DNA from: Halofilum ochraceum
Lineage (GTDB): Bacteria; Pseudomonadota; Gammaproteobacteria; XJ16; Halofilaceae
Direction of reading: 5' to 3'
DNA length: 64,000 nucleotides
Assembly: GCF_001614315.2 (NCBI RefSeq)
Contig: NZ_LVEG02000007.1
Span: forward strand, 62,001 to 126,000
Position numbers and translations under genes: made by a program. Every line of letters starts with the position of its first letter. Within the stretch, counting starts at the first letter, position 1. Positions 17,416 through 25,897 of the stretch are shown here, piece after piece. The notes beneath the pieces are model-generated. The model did not search any database. It saw only the letters and a list, made by a program, of their open reading frames with translations, and was not told where the DNA came from.

Positions 17416-18506
17416 GCGTCCTCCCGGCCCTCGGAGATGAACGCCAGTATCCGGCTTTCGGGCGTCAGACCCAAAACGCCGCGTTGCCCATCGGCATGCT
17501 GCAGCGCCGCGACGCCGGCGGCACCGGAGGGCGTCGTGTCGAAACCCCGGGTCGCAAGGTGGGTGGCGGTCGCCGCCGCCTGGTCGTCGGTGATCGTCAC
17601 GAAATGGTCCGCGCCCCGTGCGAGTGCGCCCAGCGCGAGGTGTGACGGCTCTTTGCAGTCGAGCCGACCCATATTCGACTCTGCGCCGTTCGTCGCTACG
17701 GGGTGACCGGCGCGGATGCTTTCGATCAGCGCGGGCGCGCGATCCGGTTCGACGATCACGATGGCCGGGGTATCGCCCCAGCGATCGCGGAACAGGGCGG
17801 TCATCGCCGCGGCGAGGCCGCCGACACCGGCCTGCAGGAAGATGTGCGTCGGTGGTCTTTCCATGGCTTCGACCACCTCCGTGCCCATGACCAGATAGCC
17901 CTCCATGACTCGACGCGGAAGGTCGATGTAGCCGGGCCACGAGGAATCGGACAACAGCGTCCAGCCTTTGCGTTCGGCATCAGCCGCAACCGTGGCCATG
18001 GCATGCCCATAGTCGCCGCCGGGGCGAACGACCTCGGCATCGAAGCGGCGCAGGCGATCGGCGAATGCCTCCGGCACCGAGTCGGCCAGATAGATCACCG
18101 CGGTGGCGCCGAACAGGCGTGCGCCGGCCGCGACCGAGAGGCCATGATTCCCGGCGCTGGCGCAGGCGTACACCGAGCCGTCCAGCGCGTGGGCCATGCG
18201 GTCGCGATCGGCCGGGGCATCCGGTCCGTCCATCCGCAGCGCTGCCTCGCGCGCGATCACGTAGGCCGCACCGAGCGCTTTGAAGCTGCCGAGCCCCATG
18301 CGCGCGCGCTCGTCCTTGAGCAGGAGGGAGTCGACGCCGAATTGCCTGGCCGGATCAGGGTATTCCTGCAACGGCGTCGGCATCGCGGCCGGGCAACGGG
18401 TCAGCAGTGTCAGTGGTTCCGTGGGGTCGACGCTCACGTCCCCCTCAGCGAGCCCCACCGATTGCGGCAGTCCCGGGCCCCGGAAAGGATTCTGCAGAAC
18501 GTCCAT
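17412..18506 (-). CDS. PLP-dependent lyase, diaminopropionate ammonia-lyase-like (EutB position)
   Basis: The 364-residue protein has a fold-type II PLP enzyme layout: the lysine motif KDERARMGLGSFKALG (PLP Lys near 75), the substrate loop SAGNHGLS near 120, and the glycine-rich phosphate loop QAGVGGLAA near 224. The stretch SDSSWPGYIDLPRRVMEGY closely follows diaminopropionate ammonia-lyase, not the shorter threonine dehydratases called EutB. Being first in the ectoine catabolic operon, it may act on 2,4-diaminobutyrate or a hydroxylated relative; this is inference. The usual DoeC and DoeD genes are not nearby. Confidence 0.75.
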   Translation of the reverse strand: MDVLQNPFRGPGLPQSVGLAEGDVSVDPTEPLTLLTRCPAAMPTPLQEYPDPARQFGVDSLLLKDERARMGLGSFKALGAAYVIAREAALRMDGPDAPADRDRMAHALDGSVYACASAGNHGLSVAAGARLFGATAVIYLADSVPEAFADRLRRFDAEVVRPGGDYGHAMATVAADAERKGWTLLSDSSWPGYIDLPRRVMEGYLVMGTEVVEAMERPPTHIFLQAGVGGLAAAMTALFRDRWGDTPAIVIVEPDRAPALIESIRAGHPVATNGAESNMGRLDCKEPSHLALGALARGADHFVTITDDQAAATATHLATRGFDTTPSGAAGVAALQHADGQRGVLGLTPESRILAFISEGREDA

Positions 18507-18560
18507 GCGCGCCCCCGATGTCGGTACAACATGACGATAGCAGGATGTCGTTACTCGTTT

Positions 18561-18589
18561 TTGCTTGTAATCAGAGCATGGATTAATTT
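18561..18589 (+). promoter_or_regulatory. candidate doeX promoter in the AT-rich divergent control region
   Basis: TTGCTT at 18561-18566 and TAATTT at 18584-18589 have a 17-base spacer. The surrounding 18541-18601 stretch is clearly more AT-rich than its neighbours and separates the ectoine catabolic operon from doeX, so it is the likely DoeX binding region. The predicted start near 18596 would leave the ATG at 18602 almost leaderless. Confidence 0.45.
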
Positions 18590-18619
18590 GATTGCATCAG
18601 AATGGGTATGGAGTTTGTT

Positions 18620-19129
18620 ATGGGGCGATTGGAACTCGATACGAAAGATCGGCAGTTGCTCGATCTGCTCCAGCGGGATGCGCGCCAGTCACTGGAAACC
18701 CTTGCCGGTGAGGTCGCGCTCTCCGCGCCAGCCGTCCAGCGCCGGATCAAGCGGTTGCGCGAAGCGAGGGTGATCGAGCGCGAGGTCGCGGTCGTAGACC
18801 CGGCTGCCGTTGGCCTGCCCATGACGTTCGTGGTGATCGTGGAACTCGAACGCGAAAGCGCGGACCAGATCGATGCCTTTCGACGGAAGGTGATCGCGGA
18901 ACCGCAGGTCCAGCAGGGTTACTACGTGACGGGCGAAGGGGATTTCGTGATTGTCGCCGTTGCGCGGGATATGGATGATTTCGAGGCGGTCACCCGGAAG
19001 CTGTTCTTCGATGACCCGAATGTGCGCCGATTCCGGACGTCGGTTGCTATGGGGAAGGCCTTCCGGTCTTTGAATGTGCCGGCCGGATACGCGGGGACGA
19101 TCGCGGGGCAGGATCCGCCCCACGGATAG
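18620..19129 (+). CDS. doeX: Lrp/AsnC-family regulator of ectoine degradation
   Basis: The 169-residue protein has an N-terminal winged HTH (DTKDRQLLDLLQ then LAGEVALSAPAVQRRIKRL) and a C-terminal RAM ligand-binding domain with GYYVTGEGDFVIVA. DoeX of Halomonas is such a regulator, encoded with doeA and doeB. The gene is divergent from the catabolic operon, with a 95-base AT-rich gap, and likely senses a pathway intermediate. I chose ATG 18620 because GGAG at 18610-18613 is six bases upstream; ATG 18602, six codons earlier, has no such site and lies next to the predicted transcription start. Confidence 0.88.
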   Translation: MGRLELDTKDRQLLDLLQRDARQSLETLAGEVALSAPAVQRRIKRLREARVIEREVAVVDPAAVGLPMTFVVIVELERESADQIDAFRRKVIAEPQVQQGYYVTGEGDFVIVAVARDMDDFEAVTRKLFFDDPNVRRFRTSVAMGKAFRSLNVPAGYAGTIAGQDPPHG

Positions 19130-19174
19130 CCCCCGGACCTTCGACCTTGCGGCAACGGCGATCGACGGTTGTCG

Positions 19175-19663
19175 TCAGAATCGATAGAGGACGTTCGCCT
19201 GCAGTGATTCGGTGAGATCACGGATCACGTACTCACCACGGAGCTGTACGCGCGGTGCCAGATCGATGCCGACGCCGCCACCGGCCATGAGACCGTCATC
19301 GTCGCCGAAATCAGCCCCGAAGCGGCCAACCAGATCGACATTATCCGCGACCGGGAGGCTGGCCACGCCGGTGGTCCAGAGGCCGGAGATGTTCTCATCG
19401 CCCCGGAAACCGCGTCTGGGTCGGTCGAAATCACCGGCATCCTGGTAGCCGACCTCGAGCGCCGTGTCCGCCTGGCCGAGACTGAACGGGAGTTCGTAAC
19501 CCACAAACACCTGGGCGCCGGTGGAATCTTCACCATGGAGATCATTGGTACTGATCCCGCCGCCCGCGTAGAACCGGTCGGCTTCGAGTTCGGCTGCGTT
19601 CGCGATCGTTGGTGCCGCCAGAACGAGCGTGACTGCCGCGATGGTGATGCGACTGGACTTCAT
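19175..19663 (-). CDS. YfaZ-like outer membrane beta-barrel protein
   Basis: The 162-residue product starts with a clear signal peptide (cut after about residue 23, IANAAEL) and continues with short alternating strands ending in VLYRF, an outer-membrane C-terminal signature with a terminal Phe. The glycine-rich segment GLMAGGGVGIDLAP and the overall size fit the YfaZ family, whose function is unknown. AAGGAGG lies just before the ATG at 19663, fixing the start. The family name is tentative; that it is a small secreted barrel is well supported. Confidence 0.7.
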   Translation of the reverse strand: MKSSRITIAAVTLVLAAPTIANAAELEADRFYAGGGISTNDLHGEDSTGAQVFVGYELPFSLGQADTALEVGYQDAGDFDRPRRGFRGDENISGLWTTGVASLPVADNVDLVGRFGADFGDDDGLMAGGGVGIDLAPRVQLRGEYVIRDLTESLQANVLYRF

Positions 19664-19883
19664 GACAACCTCCTTGCGGGGGAACAGGGGGTATCCGGGC
19701 GGGCCCGAGGCGTACGGGGAGGGGCGAACGGCCGCGCCCGGATACGTCGGCACCGTGACAGGAAACCGACCATCCGGACTGTGAAGAATTTCACGCAGCG
19801 AACGGTGATGGAGCGACGTTACACAGCCGTAATCGCGGAGTAATGTGGCGGTTCATGTGTCGCAGCGCGCGGGTGCGCGCTGC

Positions 19884-20537
19884 TCAGAACATCCGATCTT
19901 TGCGGCGGCGCCACGGAATGCGCGTCACGATAATCCCGAAGAGAATGCCGCCGAACAGCACGCCGGCACCGATCATGAACCATTCACGGCGACCCCGTTC
20001 GGCCAGTGCCTCGGTCTCCGCGCGCAGGCTCTCGACGCGCTGCGCAAGTTCATCGTTGCGTTCCCGCAGGCGCTCGTTTTCGCCGCTCAGCTCAAGGCCC
20101 CGCTCCGCTTCTTCAAGGCGGGCCTCGAGTGATTCCTTCTCCGCGGTCAGGCTCTCGATGCGCTCCTGCGCGGATTCGTGATCCGTGCGGGTCTGTTCGA
20201 GCGTTTCCTCGAGCTCGGCGATGCGCTCATTCGCGTCCTGAAGGTCGGCACGCACCGTTTCCAGACGGTCGGCGGCAATCGGCTGCTCGGTCAGGTACTG
20301 CGAACGCACCCAGCCGGTTTCGTTGTTGGCGGTGCGGACCCGGGCCCACTCGCCGGACGTCTCCAGCGTTTCCAGCCGGGTGCCGGAGCCGATCACCTCG
20401 ATGATCCGGTACTGGGTGCCGGCCCCGGTGCGCACACTGATCCGCAGCTCGTCGGTGACGTAGCGGGTCGCGCCGAAGGCGGCGCTCGTCGTGAGGACGA
20501 GTACGGCGGCGATGGCCGCGCACGAATAACGTTTCAA
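19884..20537 (-). CDS. YgiM-like SH3 domain protein with coiled coil (TIGR04211 type)
   Basis: The 217-residue protein has a signal peptide, a bacterial SH3 domain (about 25-90, with RTGAGTQYRIIEV and GWVRSQYL), a long Glu/Arg-rich coiled coil (about 95-180), one membrane helix (about 185-207) and a short basic tail. This is the arrangement of E. coli YgiM and TIGR04211 proteins; the SH3 part would be periplasmic. I start at TTG 20537 because GGAG lies seven bases before it and it opens the signal peptide; no ATG fits. Its cellular role is not known. Confidence 0.82.
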   Translation of the reverse strand: MKRYSCAAIAAVLVLTTSAAFGATRYVTDELRISVRTGAGTQYRIIEVIGSGTRLETLETSGEWARVRTANNETGWVRSQYLTEQPIAADRLETVRADLQDANERIAELEETLEQTRTDHESAQERIESLTAEKESLEARLEEAERGLELSGENERLRERNDELAQRVESLRAETEALAERGRREWFMIGAGVLFGGILFGIIVTRIPWRRRKDRMF

Positions 20538-20864
20538 GTGATCACTCCGCCAGCCGGGCAGGACAGTCCGTCTGTTCGCGGCACCGGCTGCCGCCGCGAC
20601 AGGCGCCGTAGCATACGCCCGCTTGGCCGGACGGCCAAGACCGGAGAGGCGGCCCGGCGAGGGCCATGTTCGCGGATTGGGGAATGGTTCACACGCTCCG
20701 CGCCGGATTCCGCCTGAGCGCAGCAAGGGCGGTGTGGCTGCGGAGGGCCGGGAGTGGCGGCGAAATCGGGGCCTCGCGCGCCGCAAACCGGTACCATGCG
20801 CATCCGCTTCGTTGTCCGCGATCCAGTGGGCATGGACGCGCAAACAGGGGGAGCTCGAGACACC
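20538..20864. other. non-coding gap with divergent control region
   Basis: This 327-base gap separates the SH3 gene from tpm. I see no gene. On the minus strand TTGGCC (20633-20638) and TATGCT (20610-20615) are 17 bases apart and could drive the SH3 gene. CTTGGCC-ggac-GGCCAAG at 20622-20639 is a perfect 7-bp hairpin overlapping that -35 element. Confidence 0.4.
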
Positions 20865-21530
20865 ATGAAACCCGGCTTCTGGCGTGATCGCTGGCAAAAC
20901 GGCGAAATCGGTTTCCACCGCGACGACGTTCATCCGGCGCTGGAGCGATTCTGGCCAGCGGTGGCGGGCGGGGCGGCGACGGTCCTGGTACCGCTGTGCG
21001 GCAAAACGCTCGATATGCGCTGGCTTGCGGAGCGGGGCCACACGGTCACCGGTGTCGAACTGGAACGCCGGGCCGTGGAGGCCTTCTTCCGTGAGTGGGG
21101 CGTTGATCCGCGTGAGCGCGAGCGCACAGATGGCCTCGTTGAGCTCGTCGGTGCGGGGGTTCATCTGGTGCCCGGGGATTTTTTCGCCTTTCGGCCCGAT
21201 ATCGCCCCGGACTGTTTCTACGATCGCGCGGCGCTGGTCGCACTGCCCGAATCGATGCGCCCCGACTATCTGGCTCATCTCGCGCGGTGTGTGGCGCCGG
21301 GGGCGCAGGGGCTGCTGATCGCGTTCGAATACGATCCCGCCGACATGGATGGGCCGCCGTTCCCGGTGACCGAGGCCGAGCTGCGCGCGCAGCCCTGGTT
21401 CGCGGTCGAATGCCTCGATCGGCGCGATGTCACGGCCGAGAACCCACAGCTTGTCGACCGTGGAGCGCGCGGACTGCGCGAGGCCGTTTACCGGATGACC
21501 CGGTTTGACAGGCCTCGGGGCACGGGATAG
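20865..21530 (+). CDS. tpm: thiopurine S-methyltransferase
   Basis: The 221-residue enzyme methylates thiols, selenols or tellurium oxyanions using S-adenosylmethionine. Family marks include the N-terminal FWRDRWQNGEIGFH, the SAM-binding VPLCGKTLDMRWL, the acidic strand end GVELERRAVEAFF, and YDRAALVALPE. Length equals E. coli and Pseudomonas TPMT proteins. ATG 20865 gives the typical MKPGFW start. In Pseudomonas such genes confer tellurite resistance; whether that holds here is unknown. The gene stands alone, with a kinase gene 43 bases downstream. Confidence 0.93.
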   Translation: MKPGFWRDRWQNGEIGFHRDDVHPALERFWPAVAGGAATVLVPLCGKTLDMRWLAERGHTVTGVELERRAVEAFFREWGVDPRERERTDGLVELVGAGVHLVPGDFFAFRPDIAPDCFYDRAALVALPESMRPDYLAHLARCVAPGAQGLLIAFEYDPADMDGPPFPVTEAELRAQPWFAVECLDRRDVTAENPQLVDRGARGLREAVYRMTRFDRPRGTG

Positions 21531-21573
21531 CTTCCAATAGCCCCGGGTCACTCCCACCCGCCCTGGATCCGCG

Positions 21574-23334
21574 ATGCCGCCATCTTTTGAAAGGGGCGAT
21601 CTGATCGGTCGGTACGAAGTCGTCGCCCTCCTGGGCGAGGGCGCGATGTCGCGCGTATATCGGGCGCACGATCCCGATATCGGCCGTACCGTGGCGATCA
21701 AGGTCCTGCGCGACGAACTGCTCGCCGACAGCGCCTATGTGGCGCGTTTTCTCCGCGAAGCGCGCTCGGCCGGGGCGCTGGTTCACCCGAATATCGTCAC
21801 CGTGTTCGACGTCGGCGAGGTCGACGGGACCCCGTACATCGCCATGGAGTGCGTCGAGGGCGAGCCGCTGTCCAGACGCCTGCGGAGCGGGCGGCGGTTC
21901 AGCTCACGCGAGGCCGTTTCGATTGCCCAGCAGATCGCCGATGCGCTCGACTTCGCCCACCGCAACGGGGTGGTACACCGCGATATCAAGCCGAGCAACG
22001 TGCTGTTCACGGCCGATGCAGGGCGCGTGAAGCTGGTCGATTTCGGGATCGCCCATATCGATGCGACTGACGACGCGGAGCGTACCCGCACGGGCGCGAT
22101 CATCGGCACGCCCCGGTATATGTCCCCGGAGCAGGCGGCGGGTGGCGAGGTGGGTCCGCGCTCGGACCTGTTCTCGCTGGGGGTGATTCTCTACGAGATG
22201 CTCGGCGGCAAGTGTCCGTTCGATGCGCGCAATACCACGGCCCTGTTGCTGCAGATCACGACGAAGGATCCGCAGCCGATCCGCAAGCTGGCGCCGGAGA
22301 CGCCGGTCGGCACCGCCCGCATCGTGGGCCGCCTGCTGAACAAGGAGCCGGGAAGAAGGTTCCAGTCCGGTGCCCATCTGGCGGCCGCACTGACGAAGGA
22401 GTACGACGCGCTCGCCGAGCATGAGGTCGAGCGCAGGCGCAACCGTCGGATCCCGCTGAAAGTACAGTGGGCCGGCGGCATGGGCCTCATTCTCACGGTG
22501 GTCATGGTGGTGACGGCGCTGTCGGTGTACCACCTGCAGCGCGAAGAAATCTCACGCGTCATCCTCGACTCCGGCAGTTCACTGGCCCGTTATGTCGCGT
22601 TCGACGTGGCGACGCCACTGCTGAGCGAGGACTGGACGACCCTGCAGGCGATCGTCGAGGACGCCAACCGGCGCGAGACCTTCCATTACCTGATCGTGAG
22701 CGACCGCAGCGGGATCGTGCGGGCCGCGACGGATCCCTCCCGGGTGGGCGCTCCGCTCGCTCTGCCAGGCGAGGTCCGCGAAGCGCGCTCGGTTTCGGGC
22801 ACGGAAGTCGCGCGGGTCACGTTGCCGGACGGGGAAAGTGCCCTGAATTTCTCGGCGCCGTCCCGGTTCCAGGATCAGCGGGTGGGGATGGTGCACCTGG
22901 GTCTGCCGCGTTCCGGCCTCGACAGCGTCATGGCCCGCACGCGTTGGCTTCTGGCCGCCCAGGCGGCGATCACGATCACGAGTGTGATCGGCCTCCTGTA
23001 TCTGTTCGGCAGCCTGATCGGGAGGCCGATCGAGCGGGTGCGGCGGGCGATGGCGGATCTGGCCGCCGGTGACACGGCGACGCGGATATCGGTGACGCGG
23101 CGGGATGAGTTCGGCGTGCTGTATCGCGCGTTCAATGAAATGGCGGAGCGGGTCGAACGGGATCCGGACGGGACCCTGTGGTCCTACCCCGGTGCCGGCG
23201 GGAGCGAGGACGATCGCACGCCGCGCCCGGGTGGCGTCGAAAGAACGGACGATGGCGGCGCGCGCGGTATCGACGATACGGATGATGATGACGCCACCAC
23301 GGTCGTCAACGAACCCGATCGCGGACGTGACTGA
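21574..23334 (+). CDS. membrane Ser/Thr protein kinase with C-terminal periplasmic sensor and HAMP
   Basis: The 586-residue protein begins with a Hanks-type kinase domain (residues 14-275): glycine loop LGEGAMSRVYRA, ATP lysine in AIKVL (43), HRDIKPSN (135-142), DFGIA (156-160), GTPRYMSPEQ. A membrane helix follows (300-318), then about 135 periplasmic residues, a second helix (458-479), a HAMP domain (480-528) and a very acidic Asp-rich tail. The order is the reverse of a sensor kinase: the HAMP points toward the tail, not the kinase. The stimulus and targets are unknown. An FHA-domain cyclase encoded 1 kb away could be a phospho-reader. Confidence 0.88.
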   Translation: MPPSFERGDLIGRYEVVALLGEGAMSRVYRAHDPDIGRTVAIKVLRDELLADSAYVARFLREARSAGALVHPNIVTVFDVGEVDGTPYIAMECVEGEPLSRRLRSGRRFSSREAVSIAQQIADALDFAHRNGVVHRDIKPSNVLFTADAGRVKLVDFGIAHIDATDDAERTRTGAIIGTPRYMSPEQAAGGEVGPRSDLFSLGVILYEMLGGKCPFDARNTTALLLQITTKDPQPIRKLAPETPVGTARIVGRLLNKEPGRRFQSGAHLAAALTKEYDALAEHEVERRRNRRIPLKVQWAGGMGLILTVVMVVTALSVYHLQREEISRVILDSGSSLARYVAFDVATPLLSEDWTTLQAIVEDANRRETFHYLIVSDRSGIVRAATDPSRVGAPLALPGEVREARSVSGTEVARVTLPDGESALNFSAPSRFQDQRVGMVHLGLPRSGLDSVMARTRWLLAAQAAITITSVIGLLYLFGSLIGRPIERVRRAMADLAAGDTATRISVTRRDEFGVLYRAFNEMAERVERDPDGTLWSYPGAGGSEDDRTPRPGGVERTDDGGARGIDDTDDDDATTVVNEPDRGRD

Positions 23335-23426
23335 GCAGAAAGCGCTCGGATCTTCTTTCTACCGGCGATGCAGCATCGACCGCCCGTGATGTGAGCGGCG
23401 TAGGGATCGGCGGACCCGGCTCGGGA

Positions 23427-24302
23427 TCACTCACCGGTGGCGGTTTTCTCCTCGCGCTGGATTCGATCCAGTTGCTGCTGCAGCGCCTCGGCCCGGTCAC
23501 GGTAGCTGAGGCAGTGCTGGTGGTCGGTATCCATCTCCAGCACGCGTCCGCAGTACCACAGTGTCCGATCGAGATCCTGTTGCTGAAAGGCGATCGTCGC
23601 CTTGCGGTAATAGCGGCGGATCAGGGCGCGGTCGGAGTCCGACAACGGGGCGCCCGTATCGGTCTGTTCATCGGCGGTCGACCCGTCGTCGTCACTGTCC
23701 CCGTCGCCTTCGGCGGTACGCGATACAGGCGTCCTGGTGTCCACGGTCCCGGCGGAGTCGTCGATCCCGGATGGCTCATCGATCCCGGATGAGTCATCGA
23801 TCGGGTCGTCGGCGTCCGGCGACCCCATCTCCGCGATGCGCACCCCGCTTGCATGCTCGGTCAGCGGGATGCGGATCAGTTGGCCTGCGGCGACCCGGTT
23901 CGGCGCGGCTATGCCGTTGTAGCGGGCAAGGGCGAAAAACTTGAGTGGGTCGTCCAGGTAATGGCGGCTGAGAGCCGAAAGTGTCTGTCCCGCACGCAGC
24001 CGGACATTGAAATGATCGTCCGGGAAGTAACGGTGGATCGGCCGACGGATCTGCTCGAGCATATGCTTTGACCGCTCCGCATAGCCGGGTGTATCCCGCA
24101 GGTCCTCGAACAGTTCTTCCGCCTGCCGCTCCTCGCCACTCCCCAGCATCTTCAGCGCCATATGCCAGCGTTCACCGGGCGACTCGGTTGCCGGGAGGAT
24201 GGTCTGATCGACGACGGCACCAATACCGCTGCAACCGCTGACGACAAGCATCAGCAGCGCCACTGCGGCCGGGGCACCGGGCAGTCGCCTCAGCGCGCGC
24301 AT
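23427..24302 (-). CDS. LysM-domain lipoprotein with acidic linker
   Basis: The 291-residue product has a lipoprotein signal (LVVSGC, lipid Cys near residue 24), a TPR-like early part, a LysM domain (about 104-150, with VRLRAGQTLSALSRHYL and AAGQLIRIPL), then a low-complexity Asp/Ser linker with repeated GIDxSxGID units, and a C-terminal alpha-helical segment with YYRKATIAF that looks like a TPR. It would be anchored to the outer membrane and bind peptidoglycan. It is 79 bases downstream of the cyclase gene on the same strand and probably cotranscribed. Confidence 0.78.
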   Translation of the reverse strand: MRALRRLPGAPAAVALLMLVVSGCSGIGAVVDQTILPATESPGERWHMALKMLGSGEERQAEELFEDLRDTPGYAERSKHMLEQIRRPIHRYFPDDHFNVRLRAGQTLSALSRHYLDDPLKFFALARYNGIAAPNRVAAGQLIRIPLTEHASGVRIAEMGSPDADDPIDDSSGIDEPSGIDDSAGTVDTRTPVSRTAEGDGDSDDDGSTADEQTDTGAPLSDSDRALIRRYYRKATIAFQQQDLDRTLWYCGRVLEMDTDHQHCLSYRDRAEALQQQLDRIQREEKTATGE

Positions 24303-24381
24303 GGTGTCCGGGATGTCGATGAATGATGCGGACGCATGGCCCGTTGGCCTCCGTCGTATCGCCGGTTGTCCGTCCAGTCGC

Positions 24382-25287
24382 TCAGGCGGGCTCGACCACG
24401 AATTCCACGGCCTTTGTATGCTCGTCATCCAGGCGACGGCCCAGACTGATCCGTCCGGCACCGATCAATGGATGTTCCGAACGCCGGATGAAATGCTCGC
24501 TGCCGTCCGCCTGCTGCAGCCACGTGCCGTTGGTACTCTGGTCGACCAGAAAAAAACGATCGTTCCGGCGCTCGATGCGAATATGCTGGCGGGAGGCCAG
24601 CGGTTCGTCGATCCGCAGATTGCACACGCGGTTGCGGCCAAGGACAAGGGCCGTGCGACTGGCATCGAGCACGACCTCGCATTCCCCGTAACGCACGCGC
24701 AGCCGCTCCGCCGCGCTTCCCGAGGGATCCAGTACCTGATCCCTGCCCGCCATAAGGGTCAGATCGTCATGCTCCCAGAGCAGTTCGACCAGTTCCACCT
24801 CACCCTTGCCACGGATGGTGGCGTAATCGATGAAACGCGTGCTGCGCCGGAATGCGTCCGCGAGCATCCCTGCGGTGGAGCGGGGCAGCACGGTCTGGCG
24901 GGCCTTGGCCTGCTGGACCATGCGGGCGGCGATGTTGACCGTGTCGCCGTAGATATCCTCGGTGTCGGCGATGATCGGGCCGTGAAAGAATCCGATCCGG
25001 ACGGATACCGCGGTCCTTGCCGGGTCATGCTCGTTACGGTCTTCGAGGGCCTCGTGCATGTCGCAGGCCGCCGCCGCGGCGGCATCGGCCGTATCGAACA
25101 TCACCATGATCTCGTCGCCGATTTCCTTGACGACAATTCCGCCGTGTATTCGCGCGACCCCGGAAAGGGTCTCCAGTACCCGGGTAACGATTTGATGCGC
25201 CTCGCTGTCCCCCAGGGTCTCATACAGGGACGTGCTGTCGCCGATATCGGCGAACAGGACGGAGACCTCGGCGGCACTGGACGTCAT
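24382..25287 (-). CDS. class III adenylate/guanylate cyclase fused to an FHA domain
   Basis: The 301-residue protein starts with a class III nucleotide cyclase catalytic domain (4-170). The two metal aspartates are at 14 (FADIGDST) and 58 (KEIGDEIM), with Lys54 in the purine-selecting position, and DTVNIAARM supplies the transition-state Asn and Arg. The C-terminal half (190-295) is an FHA domain with LGRNRVCNL, SRQHIRIER and NGTW, the phosphothreonine-binding residues. It is soluble, so probably recruited by a phosphorylated partner; the Ser/Thr kinase at 21574 is the obvious candidate. Lys54 favours ATP as substrate, but that is inferred. Confidence 0.88.
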   Translation of the reverse strand: MTSSAAEVSVLFADIGDSTSLYETLGDSEAHQIVTRVLETLSGVARIHGGIVVKEIGDEIMVMFDTADAAAAAACDMHEALEDRNEHDPARTAVSVRIGFFHGPIIADTEDIYGDTVNIAARMVQQAKARQTVLPRSTAGMLADAFRRSTRFIDYATIRGKGEVELVELLWEHDDLTLMAGRDQVLDPSGSAAERLRVRYGECEVVLDASRTALVLGRNRVCNLRIDEPLASRQHIRIERRNDRFFLVDQSTNGTWLQQADGSEHFIRRSEHPLIGAGRISLGRRLDDEHTKAVEFVVEPA

Positions 25288-25675
25288 CGATCTCCCCGGG
25301 CTGGCGGTGGGATGCGGTTGCTGGTTGCATTTGCACGGGGCTCAGCGGGCCGCAGCGGTACGACCGGCCGGGAGGCCGGAGGGCGCGGGTGCCGGCTTCG
25401 GGACGGACGAACACGCCTGACCATCGCGGATCCCGCAGCGGCGCGCGTTGGCTGAGGGGCCGATTATACTGATCTTCCGGCCGGATCAGTACTCACCCGA
25501 CCGCTGGGCAGGACTGAAGCCGCCGCGCTCCGCAGGGCGGATTGTGCACAAGTCTGCGGGCGGAGACATCCGTCACGCCCCGATTCGCGCCCGCTGGACA
25601 CGCACTGGCCGGGTGGGGCATGTTGATCGACCAGCTCAATATGGCCGTGACCATCCCCTCACAGGAGCCATCCGG
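25288..25675. other. 388-base gap without a recognisable gene
   Basis: No convincing coding sequence is present. ACTGATC at 25466-25472 and GATCAGT at 25482-25488 form an inverted repeat around a GGCCGG core, overlapping a -10-like TATACT at 25463-25468. This could be an operator for the downstream DUF4177-yidD genes, but no good -35 is seen. Confidence 0.3.
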
Positions 25676-25897
25676 ATGACCGAGAGCCGTTTCACCGAAT
25701 ACCGGGTCGTACATATCGCCGAGGGCGGCTGCGGGACGCTGTTGCTCGGCTCGTCCGGCCTGCCGATGAAGAAGATCGAGGCGGAGCTCAACGCGCTGGC
25801 TGCCGAGGGCTGGCAGGTCGTGTTCCAGGTCCTGGAACAGAAACGTTTCTGGCTGTTCTGGCAACGCGAGGCGATGATCGTCACCGTGGGCCGATGA
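25676..25897 (+). CDS. DUF4177 domain small protein
   Basis: This 73-residue protein fits DUF4177: a basic-aromatic start YRVVHI, a central helix KKIEAELNALAAEGWQVV and a final strand with AMIVTVGR. Proteins of this family are small and of unknown function. AGGAG lies eight bases before ATG 25676; the frame is open upstream but without a start having a ribosome site. Its stop codon overlaps the yidD start by four bases (ATGA). Confidence 0.7.
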   Translation: MTESRFTEYRVVHIAEGGCGTLLLGSSGLPMKKIEAELNALAAEGWQVVFQVLEQKRFWLFWQREAMIVTVGR

